Origin: Variovorax sp. TBS-050B
Lineage (GTDB): Bacteria; Pseudomonadota; Gammaproteobacteria; Burkholderiales; Burkholderiaceae_C
DNA: 64,000 bases
NCBI RefSeq assembly: GCF_029893635.1
Contig: NZ_JARXYR010000001.1
Coordinates: forward strand, 536,857 to 600,856
Reading direction: 5' to 3'
Positions 36,645 through 45,532 of the stretch are shown one piece after another. The stretch's first letter is position 1, and every line of letters starts with the position of its first letter. Below the pieces are notes generated by a model. That model searched no databases, was not told where the DNA came from, and saw only the letters and a program-made list of their open reading frames with translations. The position numbers and the translations under genes were made by a program.

Positions 36645-38855
36645 ATGAAGTTCGACACCCCCGCCACCACCAACCCGATCGACCAGCTCAAGGTGGTCGG
36701 CAAGCCCCTGAACCGCATCGACGGCCCTATGAAGACCACCGGCCGCGCGCCCTATGCCTACGAGCGCCACGACGTGGCGCCCGACGCCGCCTACGGCTGG
36801 GTCGTCGGCGCGGGCATCGCCAAGGGCCGCATCGCCTCGATGGACCTGCGCGCCGCGCGTGCCGCACCGGGCGTGCTCGCGATCGTGACCGCGCGCAATG
36901 CCGGCAGGCTCGGCAAGGGCCAGATGAACACGGCGAAGCTGCTCGGCGGCCCCGAGATCGACCACTACCACCAGGCCGTGGCCGTGGTGGTGGCCCGCAC
37001 CTTCGAGCAGGCGCGCGCCGCCGCGCAGCTGGTGCGCATCACGTATGCGGGCACCAGCGGCCGCTTCGATCTCGCCGCCGAGAAGGATGCGGCCAGGTTC
37101 CCGAAGGAGGACGCCTTCTCCGGCCCGCCGCAAACCACGGTCGGCGACTTCGAGCGCGCCTTCGCGGCGGCGCCGGTGCAGCTCGATGCGAGCTACACCA
37201 CGCCCGACCAGTCGCACGCGATGATGGAGCCGCACGCTTCCACCGCGGCGTGGAACGGCAACAAGCTCACGATCTGGACCTCGAACCAGATGATCGACTG
37301 GGGCGTGGGCGACGTGGCCAGGACGCTCGGCATTCCCAAGGCCAACGTGCGGCTGGTCTCGCCCTTCATCGGCGGCGGCTTCGGCGGCAAGCTGTTCGTG
37401 CGCGCCGATGCGCTGATGGCCGCGCTCGGCGCGCGCGCGGCGAAGCGGCCGGTCAAGGTCGCGCTGCAGCGCCCGCTGATGATGAACAACACCACGCACC
37501 GTCCCGCGACCATCCAGCGCATCCGCATCGGCGCGGGCCGCGACGGGCTGATCACGGCCATCGCGCACGAGGGCTGGTCGGGCGACCTGCCCGGCGGGCA
37601 GCCCGAGCTCGCGGTCAACCAGACGCGGCTGCTCTACGCATCGCCCAACCGGCTGACCGCGAACCGGCTCGCGGTGCTCGACCTGCCCGAGGGCAACGCG
37701 ATGCGCGCGCCGGGCGAGGCGCCGGGCATGATGGCGCTCGAGATCGCGATGGACGAAATGGCCGAGCGGCTCGGCATCGATCCGATCCGCTTCCGCATCC
37801 TCAACGACACGCAGAACGATCCCGAGAAGCCCGGGCGGCCGTTCTCGCAGCGGCGCCTGATCGAATGCCTGCAGACCGGCGCCGAGAAGTTCGGCTGGAG
37901 CCGCCGCAACGCGCAGCCGGCGCAGGTGCGCGACGGCCGCTGGCTCGTCGGCATGGGCGTGGCAGCCGCGTTCCGCAACAACATCGTGATGAAGTCCGGC
38001 GCGCGCGTGCGGCTCGACGCCAGCGGCGGCGTGACGGTGGAGACCGACATGACCGACATCGGCACCGGCTCCTACACCATCATCGCGCAGACTGCCGCCG
38101 AGACGATGGGGCTGCCGATCGAGAAGGTGTCGGTGCGGCTCGGCGATTCGGCGTACCCGGTGTCGGCGGGCTCGGGCGGCCAGTGGGGCGGCAACAGTTC
38201 GACGGCCGGCGTCTATGCCGCCTGCATGAAGCTGCGCGAGGCGGCGGCCAGGGCGGTCGGCTTCGCCTCGGGCGAGGTGGTCTTCGCCGACGGCATGATC
38301 CGCGCGGGCGACCGCGCGGTGCCGCTCGCTTCCGCGGCCGGTGCGGACGGGCTGGTGGCGGAAGACTTCATCGAGTTCGGCGATCTCGACAAGAAGTACC
38401 AGCAGTCGACCTTCGGCGCGCACTTCGTCGAGGTGGGCGTCGACGCGGCCACCGGCGAGATCCGCGTGCGCCGCATGCTCTCGGTGTGCGCCGCGGGCCG
38501 CATCCTGAATCCCAAGAGCGCGCGCAGCCAGGTGATCGGTGCGATGACGATGGGCGTGGGTGCCGCGCTGATGGAGGAGCTGGCGCTCGACCGCCGCCGC
38601 GGCTTCTTCGTCAATCACGACCTCGCGGGCTACGAGGTGCCGGTGCATGCCGACATCCCGCACCAGGAGGTGATCTTCCTCGACGAGACCGATCCGGTCT
38701 CCTCGCCGATGAAGGCCAAGGGCGTCGGCGAACTCGGCATCTGCGGCACCGCCGCGGCCGTGGCCAACGCGATCCACAACGCGACCGGCGTGCGGGTGCG
38801 CGACTATCCGATCACGCTCGACAAGCTGCTGCGCGGGCTGCCCGCGCCCGTGTGA
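36645..38855 (+). CDS. Molybdenum hydroxylase catalytic subunit (PaoC-like)
   Basis: 736 residues, the family's usual length. Cofactor-binding segments are visible: P-F-I-G-G-G-F-G-G-K (350s of the open frame), M-R-A-P-G-E-A-P-G, G-S-G-G-Q-W-G-G-N, and the C-terminal K-G-V-G-E-L-G-I with the catalytic Glu. It binds the Mo cofactor and hydroxylates the substrate, passing electrons to the FeS and FAD subunits. No PaoD/XdhC-like chaperone gene follows; the next gene converges on it. Confidence 0.92.
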   Translation: MKFDTPATTNPIDQLKVVGKPLNRIDGPMKTTGRAPYAYERHDVAPDAAYGWVVGAGIAKGRIASMDLRAARAAPGVLAIVTARNAGRLGKGQMNTAKLLGGPEIDHYHQAVAVVVARTFEQARAAAQLVRITYAGTSGRFDLAAEKDAARFPKEDAFSGPPQTTVGDFERAFAAAPVQLDASYTTPDQSHAMMEPHASTAAWNGNKLTIWTSNQMIDWGVGDVARTLGIPKANVRLVSPFIGGGFGGKLFVRADALMAALGARAAKRPVKVALQRPLMMNNTTHRPATIQRIRIGAGRDGLITAIAHEGWSGDLPGGQPELAVNQTRLLYASPNRLTANRLAVLDLPEGNAMRAPGEAPGMMALEIAMDEMAERLGIDPIRFRILNDTQNDPEKPGRPFSQRRLIECLQTGAEKFGWSRRNAQPAQVRDGRWLVGMGVAAAFRNNIVMKSGARVRLDASGGVTVETDMTDIGTGSYTIIAQTAAETMGLPIEKVSVRLGDSAYPVSAGSGGQWGGNSSTAGVYAACMKLREAAARAVGFASGEVVFADGMIRAGDRAVPLASAAGADGLVAEDFIEFGDLDKKYQQSTFGAHFVEVGVDAATGEIRVRRMLSVCAAGRILNPKSARSQVIGAMTMGVGAALMEELALDRRRGFFVNHDLAGYEVPVHADIPHQEVIFLDETDPVSSPMKAKGVGELGICGTAAAVANAIHNATGVRVRDYPITLDKLLRGLPAPV

Positions 38856-38861
38856 GGCCGT

Positions 38862-40061
38862 TCAGCGCGCGCCGGCCGGACCGGCCGCGGGCAGCGCCGC
38901 ATCCTCGCGGCCGCCCGTGGCCTCGCGCGCGAGCAGCGTGAGTGCGAGCGCCACCGCGATCAGCGCGGCGCCGAACAGGCTCAGGTAGCGCGCGTCGACG
39001 AACAGCAGCACCAGCCCGCCGAGCAGGCCCGAGGCGGCGAGCCCGCCGTAGGTCGCCGTGTTGTTGAGCGCCATCAGCAGCGGCGCGACCTGCGGCGCGA
39101 TCTTCATGAGCCGCTGCTGCTGCGGCACGATCAGCCCCCAGCCGATCAGGCCCCAGACCGTGAGCGCGACGGCGGCGCCGGCGAGGTGCGCGCCGGTCCA
39201 CGGCAGCGCCCAGAAGTTGAGGATCGCGACCGCGAGCCCGATCGCCACGACGCGCCGGCTGTCGAAGCGGTCGACCAGGCGGCCCGCGAGCATGTTGCCC
39301 GCGGTCGCCGCGACGCCCCAGACCAGCAGCAGCGCCGCGAGGATGCGCTCGTCGCCACCGGTCGCGCGGTGCAGCACCAGGCCGGCGTAGGTGTAGACCA
39401 TCAGGAAGCCGCCGAAGCCGAACAGCGAGGTCGACAGGATCAGCGCCACGCGCATGTCGCGCAGCGGCGCCAGCCGTTCGCGCAGCGTGAAGCGCGCGGG
39501 CTGCGGCACGTCCCGCAGCAGCGCCCACAGGCCGGCCATCGACGCGAGCCCGAGCGCGGCCACGAACCAGAGCGTGGTGCGCCAGCCGCCGAAGCCGCCG
39601 ATGAAGGTGCCGATGGGCGCGCCGAGCGCGGTGGCCGCGGCAAGGCCCGCGGTCACCGTGGCGAGCGCGCGGCCGCGGCGCGCGGGATCGGCCAGCACGG
39701 CGGCCACGCCGAGCGCGGTCGGCGCGAACATCGCCGCGCCCAGGCCCGCGAGCGCGCGGCTCAACAGCACCACGTCGAGCCGGGTCGCCACCGCGCTCAC
39801 GACGTTGCCCACCACGAAGAGCGCCAGCGCCGACACCAGCAGCCGCTTGCGCGGCCAGCTGCCCGCCAGCGCCGCCATGACCGGCGCCATCACCGCATAG
39901 GAGAGGGCATACACCGTGACCATCTGCCCCGCGAGGCTGGGCGTGGTGTTGAGCGACGCGGCCACGCCGGGCAGGATGCCGGCGACGACGAAGTTGTCGG
40001 TCCCGATCGCGAACATGCCGAGCGAAAGCATCAGCAGCCGGCGGTCCATGTGTTCGGTCAT
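38862..40061 (-). CDS. MFS transporter (DHA1 type)
   Basis: 399 residues with 12 predicted helices. F-A-I-G-T-D-N-F-V-V-A-G-I-L-P-G in helix 1 and the loop-2/3 L-A-G-S-W-P-R-K-R-L-L type motif are typical of AraJ/sugar-efflux-like permeases. AAGGAG precedes the ATG at 40061. Its stop is six bases from that of the molybdenum hydroxylase gene, with a GC hairpin in the overlap region. Copy B of the 51-bp dyad begins 65 bases upstream. Confidence 0.88.
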   Translation of the reverse strand: MTEHMDRRLLMLSLGMFAIGTDNFVVAGILPGVAASLNTTPSLAGQMVTVYALSYAVMAPVMAALAGSWPRKRLLVSALALFVVGNVVSAVATRLDVVLLSRALAGLGAAMFAPTALGVAAVLADPARRGRALATVTAGLAAATALGAPIGTFIGGFGGWRTTLWFVAALGLASMAGLWALLRDVPQPARFTLRERLAPLRDMRVALILSTSLFGFGGFLMVYTYAGLVLHRATGGDERILAALLLVWGVAATAGNMLAGRLVDRFDSRRVVAIGLAVAILNFWALPWTGAHLAGAAVALTVWGLIGWGLIVPQQQRLMKIAPQVAPLLMALNNTATYGGLAASGLLGGLVLLFVDARYLSLFGAALIAVALALTLLAREATGGREDAALPAAGPAGAR

Positions 40062-40126
40062 GATGGGTTCTCCTTGCGGTGTTCGTGCGCCATGCGGCAT
40101 GGACACGATCATGCGGAGAAGCCGAC

Positions 40127-40177
40127 TTGAACGGAACTGGTATCGGTGCATCCGCCGGATGCACGGCGTTCAACTCA
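40127..40177. promoter_or_regulatory. 51-bp dyad element, copy B
   Basis: Outer arms TTGAACGG and GCGTTCAA enclose a perfect 8-base inner repeat, GTGCATCC-GCC-GGATGCAC. It begins 65 bases upstream of the MFS start and its last three bases are the stop codon of the citrate-synthase-like gene. It matches copy A (33718-33768) in length, orientation and position relative to the leftward gene. Confidence 0.6.
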
Positions 40178-40975
40178 GGCGCGGTCCTGGCGCTCGCTGC
40201 CGCCGGCGCCCACGTACGGGATCGCATGCTCCACCGTGTCCCAGATGAAGCGGCCCGACGGGCTCTGCTGCTCCTCGACGATGTGGGCCACGAGGCCGGC
40301 GGCGCGCGAGATCACGGCGAAGCCGCGCATCACGTTGGTGGGCACGCCGATCTCGCCGAGCAGCGCGGCCACGGCGCCGGTGGCGTTGATGGTGACCGGC
40401 CGCCCGGCCACCGCGTCGACGGCCTTCGAGAGCGTTTCGAGCGCGCGGATCTTGTCGCCCCGCAGTTCGCCTTCGGCGCGGCCCATCTCGAGCAGCTTGT
40501 AGGCGCGCGGATCCACCGGCTTGTGCAGATGGTGGCCGAAGCCCGGGGTCGGCGTCTTCGTCTCCTTGTGGTGGCGCGCGATCGCGAGCGCCTCGGCCTC
40601 GGGGTCGGCCGCGGCGGCGATGCGGTCGAGCAGCCGCGAACAGTTCTCCATCGTGCCGACGAAGGCGCTGCCCACGGCGAGCAGGCCGGCCGACACCGCG
40701 CCCTGCAGGTTCTCGGGCGCGCTCATGTAGACGAGCCGCGTGGCGATGGCGCTGGGCGTGAGGCCGTGCTCCATCAGCACGATCAGCACCACGTCGGTGA
40801 TGCGCAGGTCCACGGGGCGCGGCGTCCGGCCGAGGATCTGCATCAGCATCACTTCGGTGAAGGTGCGCTGACCCATCAGGTCCTTCACCAGGTCCGCATC
40901 GCCGTAGTGCAGGCTGGTGAGCGTGTGGGTGCACAGGCGGGTGACGGGCGTGTCGGCGTTCTTCTTCGATGTCAT
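40175..40975 (-). CDS. Short citrate-synthase-like protein (citryl-CoA-lyase-like), copy 1
   Basis: 266 residues, little more than half the length of a true citrate synthase, and like the stand-alone citryl-CoA lyases and the C-terminal part of ATP-citrate lyase. The active-site strand P-G-F-G-H-H-L-H-K-P-V-D-P-R (CS motif G-x-G-H...D-P-R) is intact. Such enzymes carry out the reversible C-C cleavage of a citryl-CoA-like thioester. It is transcribed with the acyl-CoA ligase upstream (13-base gap), which could supply the thioester. A paralog is at 47689. Confidence 0.85.
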   Translation of the reverse strand: MTSKKNADTPVTRLCTHTLTSLHYGDADLVKDLMGQRTFTEVMLMQILGRTPRPVDLRITDVVLIVLMEHGLTPSAIATRLVYMSAPENLQGAVSAGLLAVGSAFVGTMENCSRLLDRIAAAADPEAEALAIARHHKETKTPTPGFGHHLHKPVDPRAYKLLEMGRAEGELRGDKIRALETLSKAVDAVAGRPVTINATGAVAALLGEIGVPTNVMRGFAVISRAAGLVAHIVEEQQSPSGRFIWDTVEHAIPYVGAGGSERQDRA

Positions 40976-40988
40976 GGGACAGGTCTCC

Positions 40989-42506
40989 TCAGTGCGATGC
41001 GGCGTTGGCGAGCGCGAGCTCGCGCACCGCGCTCTTGAGCACCTTGCCGACGGGCGAGCGCGGCAGGCTTTCGTGGAAATGGATGCGCTTGGGCGTCTGC
41101 ACCGGCCCGAGCCGCTCGCGCACGAAGGCGACGAGTTCGGCCTCGGTCGCATGCTGCCCGGGCCGCAGCTGGACCGCGGCCTGCACGGCCTCGCCCCACT
41201 TGTCGTCGGGAATGCCGAACACCGTGCACTCGTGCACCGCGGGATGCTGGCCGAGCGCGTTCTCCACGTCGACCGGGTACACGTTGAAGCCGCCCGTGAT
41301 GACCAGATCCTTGAGCCGGTCCTTGAGGTAGAGGAAGCCGCGCTCGTCGACGAGGCCGCGGTCGCCGGTGTGCAGCCAGCCGTCGACCAGCGTTTCGGCG
41401 GTCTTCCCGGCCAGGCGCCAGTAGCCGGTCATCAGGAGGTCGCCGCGCGCGACCACCTCGCCGACCTCGCCGCTCGGCAGCAGCCGGCCGTCGGGCGACA
41501 TCACGGCCACGTCGCTGAACCAGGCGGTGCGGCCGACCGCGGCCCAGTTGCGTTCGTCCTCGAAGTCCTCGGGCCGCATCACGGTGAGGATCTGCGGCGC
41601 CTCGGTCTGGCCGTAGGTGGTGCCGAGCACCGGGCCGAAAAAGTCGCGCACCTGGCGGATCTTCTCGGGCGGCATCGGCGCGCCGCCGTAGATCAGGCGG
41701 CGAAGATGCGGAAAGTCGGCGCGGCTCGCGCCCGGCAGCGCCATCAGCATGTAGATCAGCGTCGGCGGCATGAAGCACACGGTGCCGCCGCGCTCGCGGA
41801 ACGCGGTGCGCACCGCCTCGGCGCCGGCCTCGGCCAGCACCACGTGGCAGCCGCCCTGCGCGAGCACCGGCAGGATGTAGGTCGAGGTGCCGTGGGTGAT
41901 CGGCGCGGCCACGATGTAGCGGTCCTGCGCGTCGAGCTCCCAGGCGTGGATCTGGTTCGCGATGTTCGCCATCCAGGCGCGGTAGGGCTGCATCACGCCC
42001 TTGGGTGCGCCGGTGGTGCCGCCCGTGAACTTGATGGCCTGCGTGGCGTCGTCCGCGAGCGCGAGCCGCGGGCGTGCCGCGCCCGCATGCCGTGCGACCA
42101 GCGCCGCGATGTCGGGCGTGCCGTTCTCGCCAGGGCCCTGCGTGTGGATGCGCGCGCCGGGTGCGCCGTCGAGCAGCGCGGCGCATTCGGCATCGAGCAC
42201 CAGGATCGAAGGCTCGGTCGCATCGACGATGCGGCGGATCTCGGGCCGCGTGCTCTTGGGATTCAGCGGCACCCACACCTTGCCGCAGGCCAGCACCGCA
42301 AGCAGCGCCACGATGTGCGCGGTGCTGTTGTTCGCGCAGATGCCGACGCGGCTCTGCGCGGCGGGGTCGATGGCCGTCAGCGCCGCGGCGAGCGCGGCCA
42401 CGCGCGCGGCGAGCGCGTCGTAGCGCAGCGTGCCTTCGGGCGCGTCGATCGCGATGCGCTCGGGCCAGCGCGCCGCGGCGCGCCAGAAGAAGTCGATCGG
42501 GTACAT
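40989..42506 (-). CDS. AMP-forming acyl-CoA synthetase
   Basis: 505 residues of the ANL superfamily. The phosphate-binding loop is F-T-G-G-T-T-G-A-P-K-G; Y-G-Q-T-E-A is the A5 motif; W-L-H-T-G-D-R-G is A7; and a C-terminal catalytic Lys lies in R-S-P-V-G-K-V-L-K. It activates a carboxylic acid to its CoA ester. AAGGAA precedes the ATG. It is the middle gene of a Bug receptor / ligase / citrate-synthase-like operon, which suggests uptake, activation and cleavage of one acid. Confidence 0.92.
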   Translation of the reverse strand: MYPIDFFWRAAARWPERIAIDAPEGTLRYDALAARVAALAAALTAIDPAAQSRVGICANNSTAHIVALLAVLACGKVWVPLNPKSTRPEIRRIVDATEPSILVLDAECAALLDGAPGARIHTQGPGENGTPDIAALVARHAGAARPRLALADDATQAIKFTGGTTGAPKGVMQPYRAWMANIANQIHAWELDAQDRYIVAAPITHGTSTYILPVLAQGGCHVVLAEAGAEAVRTAFRERGGTVCFMPPTLIYMLMALPGASRADFPHLRRLIYGGAPMPPEKIRQVRDFFGPVLGTTYGQTEAPQILTVMRPEDFEDERNWAAVGRTAWFSDVAVMSPDGRLLPSGEVGEVVARGDLLMTGYWRLAGKTAETLVDGWLHTGDRGLVDERGFLYLKDRLKDLVITGGFNVYPVDVENALGQHPAVHECTVFGIPDDKWGEAVQAAVQLRPGQHATEAELVAFVRERLGPVQTPKRIHFHESLPRSPVGKVLKSAVRELALANAASH

Positions 42507-42529
42507 GGCGGCTTTCCTTGCGCGGCGGC

Positions 42530-43522
42530 TCACTCGACCTTCGCGCCCGAGGCCTTCACGACCTCGCGCCAGCGCAGCGTCTCGGCCGCGGCGAAGGCGC
42601 GCATCTGCTCGGGCGTGCCGGGCTCGGGCGTGGCAGCCATCTCCTGGAAGCGGCGGCGCAGGTCCGGCGCGCCCAGCGCCTTGTTGAGTTCGGCGTTGAG
42701 CCGCTCGATCACCGCCTTGGGCGTGCCCGCCGGTGCCGCGAGCCCGAACCACGAACCCATGTCGAAGCCCGGAAAGCCCGACTCCGCGATCGTGGGCACC
42801 TCGGGCAGCAGCGGCGAACGCTTCGCGCTCGTGATCGCGATCGCGCGCAGCCGGCCGCCCTGCACATGCGGCAGCGCCGAGGGCGTGTTGTCGAACATCG
42901 ACTGCACCTGCCCGCCGAGCAGGTCGGTCAGCGCCGGCGCGCTGCCGCGGTAGGGCACGTGCAGCATGTTCAGCTTCGCCTGCATCTTGAACAGTTCGCC
43001 CGACAGATGGATCGAGGAGCCGCTGCCCGAGGAGGCGAAAGTGATGCCATCCTTCGATTCGCGCGCGAAGCGCTGGTAGTCGGCGAGGCTCCTGATCGGC
43101 GAGCTGCTGTTGACCACCAGGATGTTGGGGATCTTCGCGATCAGGCCGATGGGCTCGAAGTCCTTGCGCGGGTCGTAGCCGAGCCGGTCGTAGAGCGAGG
43201 CGTTGATGGTGTTGGCGATGGTGAACACGTAGAGCGTGTAGCCGTCGGGTGGCGACTTCGCCACCACTTCGGCGCCGACGTTGCTGTTGGCGCCCGCGCG
43301 GTTGTCCACCACCACCGGCTGGCCCAGCTGCTCGCCGAGCTTCGCGGCCACCAGCCGCGCGATCACGTCGGTCGCGCCGCCCGCGGCATAGCCGACCACG
43401 AGCTTCACGGGCCGCGTGGGCCAGGCGCCGGTGTCGGCCTGCGCGAGCGGTGCGGTGATGCAGGCCAGGCCTGCGGCGAAAGCCAGCAGCAGCCGGCGCG
43501 TAAGGGTGCCTTCGAGGCGCAT
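42530..43522 (-). CDS. Bug-family periplasmic receptor
   Basis: 330 residues. Signal peptide (R-R-L-L-L-A-F-A-A-G-L-A-C-I-T-A-P-L-A-Q-A), then V-G-Y-A-A-G-G-A-T-D-V-I-A-R, V-D-N-R-A-G-A-N-S-N, P-Y-R-G-S-A-P-A-L-T-D-L-L-G-G-Q and L-P-E-V-P-T. The ATG at 43522 has AAGGAG eight bases away; another at 43528 is only two bases from it and is less likely. It is the first gene of the ligase/citrate-synthase-like operon and is divergent from the IclR regulator. Confidence 0.9.
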   Translation of the reverse strand: MRLEGTLTRRLLLAFAAGLACITAPLAQADTGAWPTRPVKLVVGYAAGGATDVIARLVAAKLGEQLGQPVVVDNRAGANSNVGAEVVAKSPPDGYTLYVFTIANTINASLYDRLGYDPRKDFEPIGLIAKIPNILVVNSSSPIRSLADYQRFARESKDGITFASSGSGSSIHLSGELFKMQAKLNMLHVPYRGSAPALTDLLGGQVQSMFDNTPSALPHVQGGRLRAIAITSAKRSPLLPEVPTIAESGFPGFDMGSWFGLAAPAGTPKAVIERLNAELNKALGAPDLRRRFQEMAATPEPGTPEQMRAFAAAETLRWREVVKASGAKVE

Positions 43523-43622
43523 GTCCATGTCTCCTTGGGTATTCGTCCACGTCGCCGGACCGCCTCGCCGCGCGGCTGCGGCACACTCGCGGGTCTTTCC
43601 GTCGACACCCGGATTCTTCGCC

Positions 43623-44495
43623 ATGGCCTCGCGATCGCCGAAACAGAACGTCCGCTCAGCGGACGTTTCACGCCGCCCCGCCCGGACGGCGAAGAAGCGC
43701 GCGCGCCCCGCCCCGGCCGCGCCCGCGGCGCCCGCCGCATCGGCGGACGAGGCCGGCAGCCGCACGCTGCGGCGCGGCCTGCAACTGCTCGACGCGGTGC
43801 TCGCGGGCGGCGCCGAGGGCGTGCGCGTGATCGACCTGTGCCGCGCCGCGGGCCTGGAGCGCGCCACCGTCCACCGGCTGCTCGCGACGCTGGTCGAGAG
43901 CGGCTACGCGGTGCGGCAGGGCCGCTTCCGCTACCGGCCCGGCGCGCGGGTGGCGGCGCTCGCGGCGGCGAAGGCGGTGCCCAACATGGCGGTGCGGCTG
44001 CAGCCGGTGCTCGCGCGCATCAGCGCGGCCACGGCCGACGCGGCCTTCGCGATCGTGCGCGAGGGGCCGCTGTCGCAGTGCATCGCGCGCCAGGTCGGCA
44101 CGCACCCGGTGCAGGTGCTGGTGATCCAGGTCGGCACGCAGCAGCCGCTCGGCGTGGGCGCGGCCGGGCTCGCGCTGCTGGCCGCGCTGCCCGATGCCGA
44201 GGTGGAGGCGATCATCGCCGCCAACGCGCCCCGGCTGCATGCCTACGGCGGCATGACGCCCGAGCGCATGCGCATCCTCGTGCGCGCCACGCGCGAGCGC
44301 GGCTGGTCGGTGATCGGCAACCATGCGACACGCGGCGTGCTCGCGGTCGGCATGGCGGTGCGCGATCCGGCCGGCGCGCCGGTGGCGGCGATCAGCGTCG
44401 CCTCGACCCTGCCGCGCATGCCGCGCGAGCGCCAGCAGCTCGTCGCGCGCACCATCCGCGAGAGCCTGGCGCAGCTGCGCTGGGACGAGGTCTGA
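43623..44495 (+). CDS. IclR family regulator
   Basis: 290 residues. A basic Ala/Pro-rich N-terminal extension (about 1-45) precedes the winged helix (about 45-105: L-R-R-G-L-Q-L-L-D-A-V-L, D-L-C-R-A-A-G-L-E-R-A-T-V-H-R-L-L). The GAF-like effector domain (about 120-285) follows, with G-A-A-G-L-A-L-L-A. IclR regulators of this type govern aromatic and short-acid catabolism. It is divergent from the Bug/ligase/citrate-synthase-like operon. The extension may mean the true start is further inside, but no better start codon is apparent. Confidence 0.9.
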   Translation: MASRSPKQNVRSADVSRRPARTAKKRARPAPAAPAAPAASADEAGSRTLRRGLQLLDAVLAGGAEGVRVIDLCRAAGLERATVHRLLATLVESGYAVRQGRFRYRPGARVAALAAAKAVPNMAVRLQPVLARISAATADAAFAIVREGPLSQCIARQVGTHPVQVLVIQVGTQQPLGVGAAGLALLAALPDAEVEAIIAANAPRLHAYGGMTPERMRILVRATRERGWSVIGNHATRGVLAVGMAVRDPAGAPVAAISVASTLPRMPRERQQLVARTIRESLAQLRWDEV

Positions 44496-44504
44496 GGCCG
44501 CGGC

Positions 44505-45416
44505 TCAGGCCGGCCGGCCCGCCGCGTCCTGCAGGCTGCTGCGCAGCGCCAGCTTGCGCACGATCGCGGAGAACGCGCGCGTGGTGGCGGCGTCGCGCGC
44601 GGCCGGCGACCACAGCATGCCCGGCGTGCGCACGGGCGTCGGGCTCTCGAGCCGCACGATCACCAGGCCCGCCTGCGGGTTCACCACCTTGGCGGCCACG
44701 ATCGAGGCGAGCTGCGTCTTCGCGACCAGGTCCATCATCGGCGCGAGCGTGTTGATCTCGGCCACCACGTGCGGCTCCGCGCCGCAGGAGCGGAAGCACT
44801 CGTCGAGCATCTGCCGGGTCGCGAAGCTCGCCGGCAGCAGCGCCATCGGCAGCCGGTGCAGCTCGACCATGCGCACGCGCTTGCGCCGCGCGAGCGGATG
44901 CCGGCGCGCCACCACGAGCACCATCTCCTCGTTGTAGAGCGGCTCGAAGCGCAGCGGCCCGGGCACGGCCGGCCGGTAGGCGATCCCGAGGTCGAGCGTG
45001 CGCGCCTGCAGCCGCGCGGCGATCTGGTCGGCCGAGAGCTCCTCCACCACCACCTTCACGCGCGGATGCCGCGCATGGAAGCTCGCGATGCAGTCGGGGA
45101 TGAAGCCGAGGTTGAAGGTGTGGGTGGAACCCACGCGCAGTTCGCCCGCCACCTCCGAGCGGTCCTGCCGCAGCGCGCCGAGGCCGAGGTCGATCTCGTG
45201 CAGCGCGCGGGTGCAGAAGTGCAGGAACTCGTCGCCCGCGTCGGTCAGCGCCACGCGCTTGCCGACGCGGTCGAACAGCGCGACGCCGAGCTCCTCCTCG
45301 AGCTGCTTGATCTGGTGCGAGAGCGTCGACTGCGTCACGTGCAGCCGCTCGGCGGCGCGCGTGAAGTTGAGCGAGCCCGACAGGGCGATGAAGTAGCGCA
45401 GGTGCCGGAGTTCCAT
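44505..45416 (-). CDS. LysR family regulator
   Basis: 303 residues. The helix-turn-helix reads L-R-H-L-R-Y-F-I-A-L-S-G-S-L-N-F-T-R-A-A-E-R-L-H-V-T-Q-S-T-L-S-H-Q-I, followed by a CbnR/CynR-like effector domain (about 92-290; R-V-G-S-T-H-T-F-N-L-G-F). It is divergent from the CoA-transferase/dioxygenase operon with a good LysR box between them, so it probably activates that operon. Nine bases separate its stop from that of the convergent IclR gene. Confidence 0.92.
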   Translation of the reverse strand: MELRHLRYFIALSGSLNFTRAAERLHVTQSTLSHQIKQLEEELGVALFDRVGKRVALTDAGDEFLHFCTRALHEIDLGLGALRQDRSEVAGELRVGSTHTFNLGFIPDCIASFHARHPRVKVVVEELSADQIAARLQARTLDLGIAYRPAVPGPLRFEPLYNEEMVLVVARRHPLARRKRVRMVELHRLPMALLPASFATRQMLDECFRSCGAEPHVVAEINTLAPMMDLVAKTQLASIVAAKVVNPQAGLVIVRLESPTPVRTPGMLWSPAARDAATTRAFSAIVRKLALRSSLQDAAGRPA

Positions 45417-45435
45417 GGCGGTGCCGCGGAGGATG

Positions 45436-45450
45436 ATCGATGCGGTCGAT
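45436..45450. promoter_or_regulatory. LysR box (T-N11-A dyad)
   Basis: ATCGA-TGCGG-TCGAT is a perfect 5-base inverted repeat with the T-N11-A spacing typical of LysR sites. It sits 19 bases upstream of the LysR start and 82 bases before the CoA-transferase start. Confidence 0.5.
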
Positions 45451-45493
45451 GGTAACGATGCAAAACAATCATTTTTGGAATTCGCGCCCGCCG

Positions 45494-45501
45494 CCTAGAG
45501 T
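45494..45501 (+). promoter_or_regulatory. Candidate -10 box CCTAGAGT
   Basis: CCTAGAGT, with TTTTGG 17 bases before its TAGAGT core, 31 bases before the CoA-transferase GTG. Near-identical boxes stand before other regulated genes in the window (51673 and 58736). Confidence 0.35.
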
Positions 45502-45532
45502 CGCGCCACCCCCAACGACAGGAGAGCTTGCG

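Noticed and set aside
38862..38900. GC hairpin at the junction of the molybdenum hydroxylase and MFS genes as a terminator
   Set aside because: CGGCCGG/CCGGCCG arms lie in the coding end of the MFS gene and have no T-run; such hairpins are common by chance at this GC content.
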